DNA of 17,686 nt from JASHVB01 sp049522565 (GCA_049522565.1 JBEKNT010000108.1:1-17686), one strand, 5' to 3'. Numbered from the stretch's first letter, positions 7,028 through 13,000 are shown. The notes: generated by a model from the letters alone, not told the origin. A program made the numbers and translations.

Positions 7028-7048
7028 TCGCCCTGCGCGCCGGCCGCG
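7022..7048 (+). repeat. Left copy of a 27-bp direct repeat (ruvA start remnant)
   Basis: Positions 7022-7048 match 11003-11029 at 25 of 27 bases, including an exact GCATGATCGCCCTGC and an exact CCGGCCGCG. The right copy is the start of ruvA. Here it overlaps the ruvC stop, as the ancestral ruvC-ruvA junction would. The copies flank about 3.95 kb of accessory genes. Confidence 0.8.
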
Positions 7049-7170
7049 CGGAGCGATACGTGCGCTGGATCGGGGCCCATCTGATCCTGCCCGATGGTCG
7101 CGCGTTGCTTGCCGTTTTGCCGCGGCGCTACCATGTCGTTGACCTGGAAGGAGAATGGTTTGCCTGGTGA
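7024..7170 (+). pseudogene. 48-codon ORF beginning as a ruvA 5' fragment
   Basis: An open frame that overlaps the ruvC stop by ATGA. It starts M-I-A-L-R-A-G-R, compared with M-I-A-L-L-T-G-R of RuvA (11005), and then diverges completely: the rest (RYVRWIGAHLILPDGRALLAV...) shows no OB-fold continuation of RuvA. I read it as the leftover ruvA start fused to island sequence rather than a functional gene. It may be translated by coupling to ruvC, giving a meaningless or newly recruited small protein. It overlaps the start of the next gene (7133) in another frame. Confidence 0.45.
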
Positions 7171-7747
7171 GACTGCCGCGCTGGCTCTCAACCCTCGGGT
7201 TGCCCGGCGGCCGATCACGGTCGCGGAGTTCCTGCGCATGGGCGAGGTCGGCATCCTGGGTCCGCGTGATCGCGTCGAGCTGATCGAGGGGGAGCTGATC
7301 GCCATGGCGCCGATCGGGGCCAACCACGCCGGGACGGTGGTTGCGCTGTGCGACTGCCTGGCCGCCACGATGCAAGGGCGCGCGCTGGTCTCGCCGCAGA
7401 ATCCTGTGCAACTGAACGATCGTTCCCTGCCGCAGCCCAATTACGCGGTGCTGGTGCCGCGGCCGGACCGTTGCCGGACCGCCCATCCCCGTCCGCATGA
7501 GGTGCTGCTGCTGATCGAAGTGTCCGACAGCAGCCTGGAATACGACCGGGACGTGAAGCGCATGCTGTATGCCCGGAATGGCATCCGCGAGTTGTGGATC
7601 GTCAACCTGGTCGATGGCGATGTCGAGGTCTGCCGGTCCCCTGGGCCGGACGGCTACGCCTCGGTCACAACGGTTGGACGCAGCGGAGTGTTGGAGCCCG
7701 AGCTGCTTCCGGGCGCCCGGATCAAGATCGCCGACATTCTTGGATAG
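7133..7747 (+). CDS. Uma2-family putative PD-(D/E)XK nuclease, likely altered active site
   Basis: 204 residues from ATG 7133 (the frame is open to 7094). It matches the Uma2 (DUF820) family: 'PITVAEFLRMGEVGIL', 'RVELIEGELIAMAPIGANHAG' (47-67), 'LVSPQNPVQL', 'PQPNYAVL' (100-107), 'PHEVLLLIEVSDSSLEYDRDVKRMLYARNGIRELWIVNL'. The family has the fold of restriction-type nucleases. The catalytic set is normally the Asp of 'PQPD', then Glu (E129 in IEV) and Lys (K142 in DVK). Here the Asp position reads Asn103, so metal-dependent cleavage may be lost. Uma2 genes are common, often multicopy, in cyanobacteria and GC-rich bacteria, and their biological role is unsettled. Its base composition resembles the host genes, unlike the two genes that follow. 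The start is uncertain by a few codons. Confidence 0.82.
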   Translation: MSLTWKENGLPGETAALALNPRVARRPITVAEFLRMGEVGILGPRDRVELIEGELIAMAPIGANHAGTVVALCDCLAATMQGRALVSPQNPVQLNDRSLPQPNYAVLVPRPDRCRTAHPRPHEVLLLIEVSDSSLEYDRDVKRMLYARNGIRELWIVNLVDGDVEVCRSPGPDGYASVTTVGRSGVLEPELLPGARIKIADILG

Positions 7748-7927
7748 GCTTCAGACGGCAGTGCTGTTGCCGCCGGCGCGCTGAGCATGTCCACCCGGTC
7801 AGGCGCGTCTGCGCACTATCGGCCATCCGCCCCCCACGCAGCGCGCGGTCGTGGGCAAGGCCGGGTATCTCGACAAAGCCTCGCCCGCGCAACTTGCCAA
7901 GAGGGGCGTCTCATAGAGCGGGTACAT

Positions 7928-7963
7928 TCTCACGCATGGCAAAGGACGTTATCATGCGTGAGA
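7928..7963. repeat. 10-bp perfect inverted repeat upstream of the HEPN-like gene
   Basis: Arms TCTCACGCAT (7928-7937) and ATGCGTGAGA (7954-7963), separated by 16 bases; one further G-C pair extends inward. It lies about 115 bases before the start codon at 8078. It could be an operator, a hairpin that ends upstream transcripts (no T-tract), or a recombination site. Nothing else decides between these. Confidence 0.5.
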
Positions 7964-8022
7964 TTGGGGGCAGGACATTGGGCACTGGTAGCACTTGACG
8001 TTGTCATGGTGGGTCGATGCCC

Positions 8023-8051
8023 TTGTGAGCTGAGATCCGAGCATCCAGAAT
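8023..8051 (+). promoter_or_regulatory. Weak sigma70-like promoter candidate
   Basis: TTGTGA (8023-8028) and CAGAAT (8046-8051), 17 bases apart, each match four of six consensus positions. They lie 26 bases before the start codon of the HEPN-like gene. This is the best pair I see, but the evidence is thin. Confidence 0.25.
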
Positions 8052-8077
8052 ATCGGTGTCACTGGTGAGGCGTTGCG

Positions 8078-9016
8078 ATGGTCGCGTTCGCTTTTCCCGA
8101 AACCGATGAGGCGACCAACGAGATCACCCGGCTACTTGATTTCGTTTGGCCGACCGCTGCCGCCCTGTGGAACCTCCGATGCCAAGTAAACGGCTTTCTG
8201 AGCGTCGTCCCCAACGCATCATCTCAGGATGTAGTCGGGCGATTCGTAGCCGGCAGCGGAATAGTCGGCGCCGACGTGAAAGGGATGGTTACAAGACTTA
8301 CCTGGGACGAACAGAAGGAGAGGTTTGCGGAGTTCATTCTTACAAACGTCTTTGCGGTTTATGAAAGCTGGTCGCGCCAGATCCTTTCATCATGCGGGGT
8401 CCACGGTATGTCCGACCGAGACCTCTATAGAATCGGTAATGGCACTACATCTGGGCTTGCCGCTTTTATAGCTCGAGTTATGGCGACACCATCTTCTGCT
8501 ATGCAGGCGGCGTTCCAACCGGCCTTCTTGAGACATAAGAAGGTTCACGTTGCTGAACTAGAGAAGATGCTCAGATGCTACACTTACTTCAAGGAAATTC
8601 GGAATTGCCAAATCCACAATGGCCGGAGCGCCGACCAAAAGTCTGTCGATGCATTTAACTCCTTCTCGCCAGTTTCATCGGCTATCGCCCTTAAGACAAA
8701 AGAGGCGATCGAGCATTTTCCCGTTACACTTGGAAGTCGTACAATGCTTAGCCTGAGAGGCGTAGTAGGATTTTACGACATCGTCCTGAGGCTGATGATT
8801 ACGGTTGATGCTCAGTTGTCTGGATCTCAGGCCGCTGAAGCTGCAGCTTTGGCACGAATACGAGCGACGACCGACCTCATTCCAACGCTCAGCCCGGTCG
8901 ACAAACGGATGCGCAAGACCATCCGCGGGGTCTGCCGGAGGGCGGGCCTTCCCTCTCCCCATGACATACTCACTCTGAGGGGCCTCTTACTCCAGCAGCG
9001 ATTGGTGAGTCGCTGA
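8078..9016 (+). CDS. HEPN-like protein with Rx4H motif, candidate RNase of a defence module
   Basis: A 312-residue protein, mostly helical, of no family I can name exactly. The segment 'CYTYFKEIRNCQIHNG' (167-182) carries R175-N-x3-H180. This Arg-polar-x3-His arrangement at the end of a helix, preceded by E/I-R and followed by N-G, is the signature of HEPN ribonuclease domains (such as the MAE_28990/RiboL-PSP-like groups, which have 'lRN.ivHn'). Helices before it (79-102, 'ERFAEFILTNVFAVYESWSRQIL') and after it (205-245) fit the HEPN bundle. HEPN proteins in toxin-antitoxin and phage-defence systems cleave RNA as dimers. The start at ATG 8078 is supported by GGTGAGG seven bases upstream. The gene is clearly more A+T-rich than ruvC or ruvA, indicating transfer. 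The downstream partner is an Mrr-like nuclease on the same strand. The C-terminal 60 residues are basic. Confidence 0.72.
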   Translation: MVAFAFPETDEATNEITRLLDFVWPTAAALWNLRCQVNGFLSVVPNASSQDVVGRFVAGSGIVGADVKGMVTRLTWDEQKERFAEFILTNVFAVYESWSRQILSSCGVHGMSDRDLYRIGNGTTSGLAAFIARVMATPSSAMQAAFQPAFLRHKKVHVAELEKMLRCYTYFKEIRNCQIHNGRSADQKSVDAFNSFSPVSSAIALKTKEAIEHFPVTLGSRTMLSLRGVVGFYDIVLRLMITVDAQLSGSQAAEAAALARIRATTDLIPTLSPVDKRMRKTIRGVCRRAGLPSPHDILTLRGLLLQQRLVSR

Positions 9017-9386
9017 TGGCCTCGTTCCCTGCCGACAAGATGCCGTATAAGGTCCAACAAGTCAGCGCGAGAAGGCGCTCCGGTACCCGCGCCGCTGCGG
9101 GCGGATCGGCTTCCCGTCGGCATTCTCGGACAAATCTGTTGTCTAGAATAAACGCGGGGGGCGGAAGCCCGACAGCCAAGCGACGAGGCGAAACCACTCT
9201 GCGGCCCTGGAGGCGGGGTCGCCCACGCTTTATGTAATGTCGCCTCACCACAAAACGGGGAGCAGGAATGGCGGTCAAAAATCGGATCGAGCGACATTGC
9301 GGTGCCAAGGATCGTTGTCGCCTTCCGCCGCCATACCTTGCTGCCGCTCGACGCCCGAGATATTCATACAACCCAGGAACATCCAC
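9017..9386. other. 370-base gene-free stretch between the HEPN-like and Mrr-like genes
   Basis: It is more GC-rich than either flanking gene, and none of its frames gives a convincing protein. It contains the 17-base motif at 9041-9057 (repeated at 10297). It also has a TAGAAT at 9144-9149 that could serve as a -10 box without an obvious -35. AGGAA at 9375-9379 is the ribosome site for the gene starting at 9387. The length and composition suggest that the second gene has its own promoter or that a relic of another element lies here. Confidence 0.5.
9041..9057 (+). repeat. 17-bp motif after the HEPN-like gene (copy 1)
   Basis: TGCCGTATAAGGTCCAA starts 24 bases after the stop codon of the HEPN-like gene. 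It matches TGCCGCATAAGGCCCAA at 10297-10313 at 15 of 17 positions, with both differences T/C. The bases after each copy are also loosely alike (an ACAA followed by a GCG-rich run), suggesting a longer, decayed repeat. Confidence 0.55.
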
Positions 9387-10271
9387 ATGCTAGACATACT
9401 CGACTACTCGGAAGGGATACATGAAGGCTACAAGAATGACGGGCGTGCCAATGGTAGCTTCTACCCTCAAGGCAATGTTTGTCGATTTTGTGAACGGAAG
9501 CTGATCACCGTATTCTCAAAAGGTATCACAGAGTACGACCCGGAAAACAAAGATAGTAGGCAGGATATCCACCATTATGTGACAGCCCAATCCTGCAATT
9601 GCGGCTGGTGGACCGTTAAGGACATACAGACGCCCGATGCTCACAACTCGTATGCACCGGCTGAATGGGTTTTCTCCTATCGCGGTGCTCTCAGAACATT
9701 CTCACCTGCGGACGTGACTGTTCCTATGGATTCCCTCCGTCGCGCGATTGCCACACATCCAGACGTAATTAACTCCATAGATCCGTACAAGATGGAGGAC
9801 CTTGTAGGCGCAGTCATGACCGATTTCTGGCCTGGCGCCAAGTGTAAACACTGTGGGAGATCTAATGATGGAGGGATAGATTTAATATTAGTCAATGGCG
9901 ACAAGCCTTTCGCCATCCAGGTAAAGCGCCGGAGCCGCAGCAACAAAGGGGAGTCAGTCCACCATGTAACGCATTTCATCGGGGCGCTTATGCTAGCTGG
10001 CATTCCAGATGGTATATTTGTAACTACAGCAGATCATTTCACCGGCGCCGCCGAGAAAGCGGCAGCAAGTGTTTTGGAGAATGGACTCGTTGACACTTTT
10101 CAACTGACAGACCGCAAACCTTTTCTTGAGATGCTCGAAGCGACAACTAAAAATCTGTCGAATCCGTGGCTAAGCTGCATTCCTAAAGTACTTCGACTAG
10201 ACGAGAGTGATAGCGGGCTGACACCATATTCCGTGTGCCTCAGGCCACCGAGCGCAGATAGTACCTCCTAA
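9387..10271 (+). CDS. Mrr-like PD-(D/E)XK restriction endonuclease with cysteine pairs
   Basis: 294 residues from ATG 9387, chosen because AGGAA sits seven bases upstream; the frame is open further back, but that part lies in GC-rich intergenic sequence. The N-terminal region has C32-x2-C35 and C70-x-C72 (in 'VCRFCERK' and 'SCNCGWW'), resembling a zinc ribbon. The catalytic domain (about 130-235) follows the Mrr pattern: 'DPYKMEDLVGAVM' with E137, 'NDGGIDLILV' with D165, 'FAIQVKRR' (Q178-x-K180), then 'FIGALMLAGIPDGIFVTTADHFTGAAEKAA'. Mrr-type enzymes cut DNA, often modified DNA, and serve in restriction. An additional C153-x2-C156 lies just before the GGID motif. The gene is A+T-rich compared with the flanks and on the same strand as the HEPN-like gene. 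There is no methyltransferase nearby, so a modification-dependent or abortive-infection role is more likely than classical restriction-modification (inference). Confidence 0.82.
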   Translation: MLDILDYSEGIHEGYKNDGRANGSFYPQGNVCRFCERKLITVFSKGITEYDPENKDSRQDIHHYVTAQSCNCGWWTVKDIQTPDAHNSYAPAEWVFSYRGALRTFSPADVTVPMDSLRRAIATHPDVINSIDPYKMEDLVGAVMTDFWPGAKCKHCGRSNDGGIDLILVNGDKPFAIQVKRRSRSNKGESVHHVTHFIGALMLAGIPDGIFVTTADHFTGAAEKAAASVLENGLVDTFQLTDRKPFLEMLEATTKNLSNPWLSCIPKVLRLDESDSGLTPYSVCLRPPSADSTS

Positions 10272-10296
10272 CCATCGCCGCAGTGACGCACCGATG

Positions 10297-10313
10297 TGCC
10301 GCATAAGGCCCAA
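10297..10313 (+). repeat. 17-bp motif after the Mrr-like gene (copy 2)
   Basis: TGCCGCATAAGGCCCAA starts 25 bases after the stop codon of the Mrr-like gene and is the partner of the copy at 9041-9057 (15 of 17 identical). The near-equal distance from the two stop codons argues against chance. Shortly after it, TCGCTCG and CGAGCGA form a small inverted repeat. Confidence 0.55.
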
Positions 10314-10396
10314 TATGACAACAGGACGCGGCGTCGCTCGTTCGACCTCATTCGCCGCGAGCGATCCGGAAGCGCGCATCCCCGAATGACCCCGAC

Positions 10397-10720
10397 CTAC
10401 GCTTCAACGGCACCAGCCCGCGGCAGCCGCCGCATCCGCGTCACAAACTCCACCGTGCTCAAACTGCCGTCCCAGTAGCCGACCAGCGCCGCCGTGTTAC
10501 CCGCAACCCACCGGGCCACCAGCGCGAAATCGCGCGCCGGCAAGGCGCCGCGCATCAGCCGCGGCTGCGGCCGGATCGCCACCACCGCCGTGTTGCCGGC
10601 GTCCATGCGATCGCCCGGGCTCAGACACACATTGATCCGCGCGTCGTGCCGCGCGTTTCCGCGCGGGCTGACCCAGATCGTCATCGGCAGGCCGGTATCC
10701 CTTGGATATAGATTTGCCAT
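10397..10720 (-). CDS. Small conserved-looking protein of unknown function
   Basis: 107 residues from ATG 10720, 'MANLYPRDTGLPMTIWVSPR...', with a central 'TAVVAIRPQPRLMRGAL' and 'VARWVAGNTAALVGYWDGSLSTVEFV'. I recall similar short hypothetical proteins starting MANLYP and containing NxxALVxYWDG in Acetobacteraceae-type genomes, but no function is known to me. It is probably a soluble alpha/beta protein; there is no signal peptide or membrane segment. The frame stays open upstream to 10813, and the shorter start is chosen from that recollection. A perfect palindrome (10722-10738) lies immediately before the ATG and no clear ribosome site is visible. It is the only minus-strand gene of the island and its composition is host-like. 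Confidence 0.6.
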   Translation of the reverse strand: MANLYPRDTGLPMTIWVSPRGNARHDARINVCLSPGDRMDAGNTAVVAIRPQPRLMRGALPARDFALVARWVAGNTAALVGYWDGSLSTVEFVTRMRRLPRAGAVEA

Positions 10721-10721
10721 C

Positions 10722-10738
10722 TCGAACGTATCGTTCGA
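10722..10738. promoter_or_regulatory. Perfect 7+3+7 inverted repeat at the start of the orphan gene
   Basis: TCGAACG-TAT-CGTTCGA ends one base before the ATG (10720) of the minus-strand gene. Such a compact palindrome could be the binding site of a dimeric regulator or a hairpin over the ribosome-binding region. If translation started further upstream, at 10813, the palindrome would be coding. Confidence 0.5.
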
Positions 10739-11002
10739 CCCGGTAGCGCGCCGAGTCTTAACGATCCGTTGCGATCCGCCGTCATGCTTCAAGGCGAGCC
10801 GGGGTGCGGACATGCAGGATTCCCTCCTGTGCGCAGGTTACCACGACGGCTCGGGGCAAGCCATCGCCGCCGTTGCCAACGCCACCGCCCCCCATCTGAG
10901 CCAATCGCCATTTCCCAACACCCCCCAATCGACCGTATCCTCCCCCAAACCAGCGATCGGAATCCGAGTCGGCCCATGGCGCGCCACCCCAGAGCCACCC
11001 AA

Positions 11003-11029
11003 GCATGATCGCCCTGCTCACCGGCCGCG
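11003..11029 (+). repeat. Right copy of the 27-bp direct repeat (start of ruvA)
   Basis: This copy spans two bases before and the first eight codons of the intact ruvA and matches 7022-7048 at 25 of 27 positions. It marks the right boundary of the interval that separates ruvC from ruvA. Confidence 0.8.
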
Positions 11030-11619
11030 TCGACCAACTGACCGAAGGCTCCTGCGTGCTCGACGTGAACGGCGTTGGCTACCTGGTGCAGGCCTCCACC
11101 CGCACCCTGGCCGCCCTGCCGCAGCCGCCGGCGACCGCGCGCCTGCTGATCGAGACGCATGTGCGCGAGGACGCCATCCAGCTCTACGGCTTCGCCGACC
11201 CGGCCGAGCGCGACTGGTTCCGCTTGCTCACCACGGTGCAGGGGGTGGGGGCGAAGGTCGCGCTGTCGGTGCTGTCGGCGCTGTCGCCGCGCGACCTGGT
11301 GGGTGCCATCGCCGCCGGGGACCGCGCCAGCCTGACCCGGGCGCCCGGGGTCGGCCCCCGGCTGGCGGTGCGGCTGCTGACCGAGTTGCGCGAAAAAGTC
11401 GGCGCCATGCCGACATCCGCGCCCGGGCTGGCTGTGCCGGCCGGCCGCACCGGCGGCGTCGCGGAGGATGCGGTCTCCGCGCTGACCAATCTCGGCTACC
11501 GGCGGCCGGAGGCGCAGCCGGCGGTAGCCCGCGTCATCGAGCGCCTCGGCGCCGCCGCCCCCCTGGATGCCGTGATCCGCGAGGCGCTGAAGGAGCTGGC
11601 GCAGAGGGTGGGGGGATGA
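11005..11619 (+). CDS. ruvA: Holliday junction branch migration protein RuvA
   Basis: 204 residues, the normal length. RuvA tetramers bind four-way junctions and load RuvB. Domain I (1-64) is the OB-fold with 'MIALLTGRVDQL', 'DVNGVGYLV' and the acidic pin E55-D56 in 'VREDAIQLYGF', which separates the strands at the junction. Domain II has two helix-hairpin-helix motifs: 'LLTTVQGVGAKVALSVLSAL' (74-93) and the 'APGVGPRLAVRLLTELREKV' block (112-131). Domain III (about 150-204, 'EDAVSALTNLGYRRPEAQPAV') contacts RuvB. Translation may have been coupled to ruvC ancestrally; now the gene sits about 3.98 kb away and must rely on its own upstream sequence, where I see no strong promoter or ribosome site. 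A 340-base gap with a repeat follows before ruvB. Confidence 0.97.
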   Translation: MIALLTGRVDQLTEGSCVLDVNGVGYLVQASTRTLAALPQPPATARLLIETHVREDAIQLYGFADPAERDWFRLLTTVQGVGAKVALSVLSALSPRDLVGAIAAGDRASLTRAPGVGPRLAVRLLTELREKVGAMPTSAPGLAVPAGRTGGVAEDAVSALTNLGYRRPEAQPAVARVIERLGAAAPLDAVIREALKELAQRVGG

Positions 11620-11707
11620 CCGCGCCGGCACCGGTGGGCGTAAAGGACGCCATGCAACCAGCGGGTGGCGCGCCAGGCCGTGCCCCAACTGGCCGGGACA
11701 GTACGGC

Positions 11708-11893
11708 TGGCAATGAAGCAAGAAAAATTAACCACAGATGCACACTGATACACACGGATGGGCCTGAGTCAGGCGGGTTCGTTCACAGCGGACCTCGCAC
11801 GACCGAACCCGGCAGGCCGCGCCGATACAGCCGCCCCAGTCCCATCCGTGTGCATCTGTGTGCATCTGTGGTTGAATTTTCCTGCTTTGCCAC
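11708..11893. repeat. Large inverted repeat of the CACAGATG type between ruvA and ruvB
   Basis: The left arm (about 11708-11762) and right arm (about 11840-11893) are inverted copies sharing AACCACAGATGCACAC, then CACACGGATGGG, with two substitutions between them and small indels in the outer A-rich part. The AAAATT and TGGCAA ends also match. A weaker inner pairing (CGGGTTCG with CGAACCCG) would extend the stem. The motif 'CACAGATGnACACnGATG' is a dispersed repeat found in very different bacteria (recalled). The element fills most of the 340-base gene-free gap 11620-11959. No frame in it looks protein-coding; it may be a non-autonomous mobile or REP-like unit. Confidence 0.72.
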
Positions 11894-11959
11894 GGGCCGC
11901 ACCCAGCCTCGGGGCCGCACGCCCCGCCCCGCCACTCGCCCTGATCCGGTCTTCGCCCC

Positions 11960-13000
11960 ATGAGCGACGACCGCACCGTCTCGCCCGCCCGCCGTTCGGA
12001 AGACGCGGCGGAAGCCAGCCTCCGCCCGCAGACGCTGGCGGAGTTCGTCGGTCAGCGCGCCTCCCGCGAAAACCTCGGCATCTTCATCCAGGCCGCCCGC
12101 GCCCGCGGCGAGGCGCTGGACCACGTGCTGCTGCACGGGCCGCCCGGCCTCGGCAAGACCACGCTGGCGCAAATCGTCGCGCGCGAGCTGGGGGTCGGCT
12201 TCCGCGCTACCTCGGGTCCGGTGATCCAGCGCGCCGGCGACCTGGCCGCCATCCTGACCAACCTGCAACCTCGCGACGTGCTGTTCATCGACGAGATCCA
12301 CCGCCTCCAGCCGGCCATCGAGGAAGTGCTCTACCCGGCGATGGAAGACTTCCAGCTCGACCTGATCATCGGCGAGGGGCCCTCGGCGCGCAGCGTCCGC
12401 ATCGACCTGCCGGCCTTCACCCTGGTCGGCGCCACCACCCGCGCCGGATTGCTCGCCACCCCGCTGCGCGACCGCTTCGGCATCCCGCTGCGCCTGGTCT
12501 TTTACACCCCCGAGGAGCTGGAACTGATCGTCAACCGCGGCGCCCAAAAACTCGGCGTCAACCTGACTGGCGAGGGTGCCGCCGAGATCGCCCGCCGCTC
12601 CCGCGGCACCCCGCGCATCGCCGGCCGGCTGCTGCGCCGGGTACGCGACTTCGCCGCGGTGGACGGCACCAGCCCGATCGATCGGGCGGCAGCCGACGCG
12701 GCGCTGACCCGGCTGGAGGTGGACCGGCTCGGCCTGGACGCGATGGACCGCCGCTACCTGCGCCGTATCGCGGAACACCACGCCGGCGGCCCGGTCGGCG
12801 TCGAGACCCTGGCCGCTGCTCTGGCCGAGGCACGCGACACGCTGGAGGACGTGGTCGAGCCGTTCCTGATCCAGGAGGGCCTGGTGCTGCGCACCAGCCG
12901 CGGCCGCATGCTGGGCGAGCCGGGTTGGCGCCATCTCGGCCTGACGCCGCCGCCGCAAGGCATCGCGGCCCAGCTCGATCTGTTGCGGGACGATGGATGA
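11960..13000 (+). CDS. ruvB: Holliday junction branch migration ATPase RuvB
   Basis: 346 residues, typical length. This is the AAA+ motor that pulls DNA through the RuvA-bound junction. Motifs are Walker A GPPGLGKT (60-67), Walker B VLFIDEIH with D111-E112, sensor 1 'VGATTRAGLL' (156-165), 'LRDRFG' (169-174) with the arginine finger region, and sensor 2 'RGTPRIAGRLLRRVRD' (215-230). The C-terminal winged helix has 'EPFLIQEGLVLRTSRGRMLG' (300-319). It starts at ATG 11960; the N-terminal 20 residues are variable, as in the family. Its stop overlaps the ybgC start (ATGA, 12997-13000), so ruvB, ybgC and tolQ form one transcription unit by overlap. The ruvA-ruvB spacing has been widened by the repeat element. 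Confidence 0.98.
   Translation: MSDDRTVSPARRSEDAAEASLRPQTLAEFVGQRASRENLGIFIQAARARGEALDHVLLHGPPGLGKTTLAQIVARELGVGFRATSGPVIQRAGDLAAILTNLQPRDVLFIDEIHRLQPAIEEVLYPAMEDFQLDLIIGEGPSARSVRIDLPAFTLVGATTRAGLLATPLRDRFGIPLRLVFYTPEELELIVNRGAQKLGVNLTGEGAAEIARRSRGTPRIAGRLLRRVRDFAAVDGTSPIDRAAADAALTRLEVDRLGLDAMDRRYLRRIAEHHAGGPVGVETLAAALAEARDTLEDVVEPFLIQEGLVLRTSRGRMLGEPGWRHLGLTPPPQGIAAQLDLLRDDG

Larger units (their letters stand above)
7748..8077. other. 330-base gene-free stretch before the HEPN-like gene
   Basis: No open frame here has a recognisable protein. The left half is GC-rich like the host, and from about 7920 the sequence becomes more A+T-rich, marking the transition into the atypical segment. It contains an inverted repeat at 7928-7963 and a weak promoter candidate at 8023-8051. 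A ribosome site GGTGAGG (8064-8070) serves the gene at 8078. Confidence 0.5.

Noticed and set aside
9041..9150. Integron cassette recombination site (attC) behind the HEPN-like gene
   Set aside because: GTCCAAC at 9052-9058 fits the RYYYAAC core, but no matching GTTRRRY partner lies downstream at a suitable distance, the second motif copy (10297) lacks the AAC, and no integrase is present.
8970..9386. Minus-strand gene between the HEPN-like and Mrr-like genes
   Set aside because: The frame overlaps the end of the HEPN-like gene and the ribosome site of the Mrr-like gene, and the translation is Arg/Ala/Pro-rich with no family resemblance.
7000..11030. tRNA gene or integrase that would explain the island
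   Set aside because: I looked for a tRNA T-arm pattern at both borders and for recombinase motifs in the cargo proteins and saw none; the duplicated ruvA start is the only boundary signal.
10494..11963. 489-codon plus-strand frame spanning ruvA in another register
   Set aside because: It overlaps the certain ruvA gene, includes the CACAGATG repeat, and encodes Arg/Gly/Pro-rich sequence without domains.
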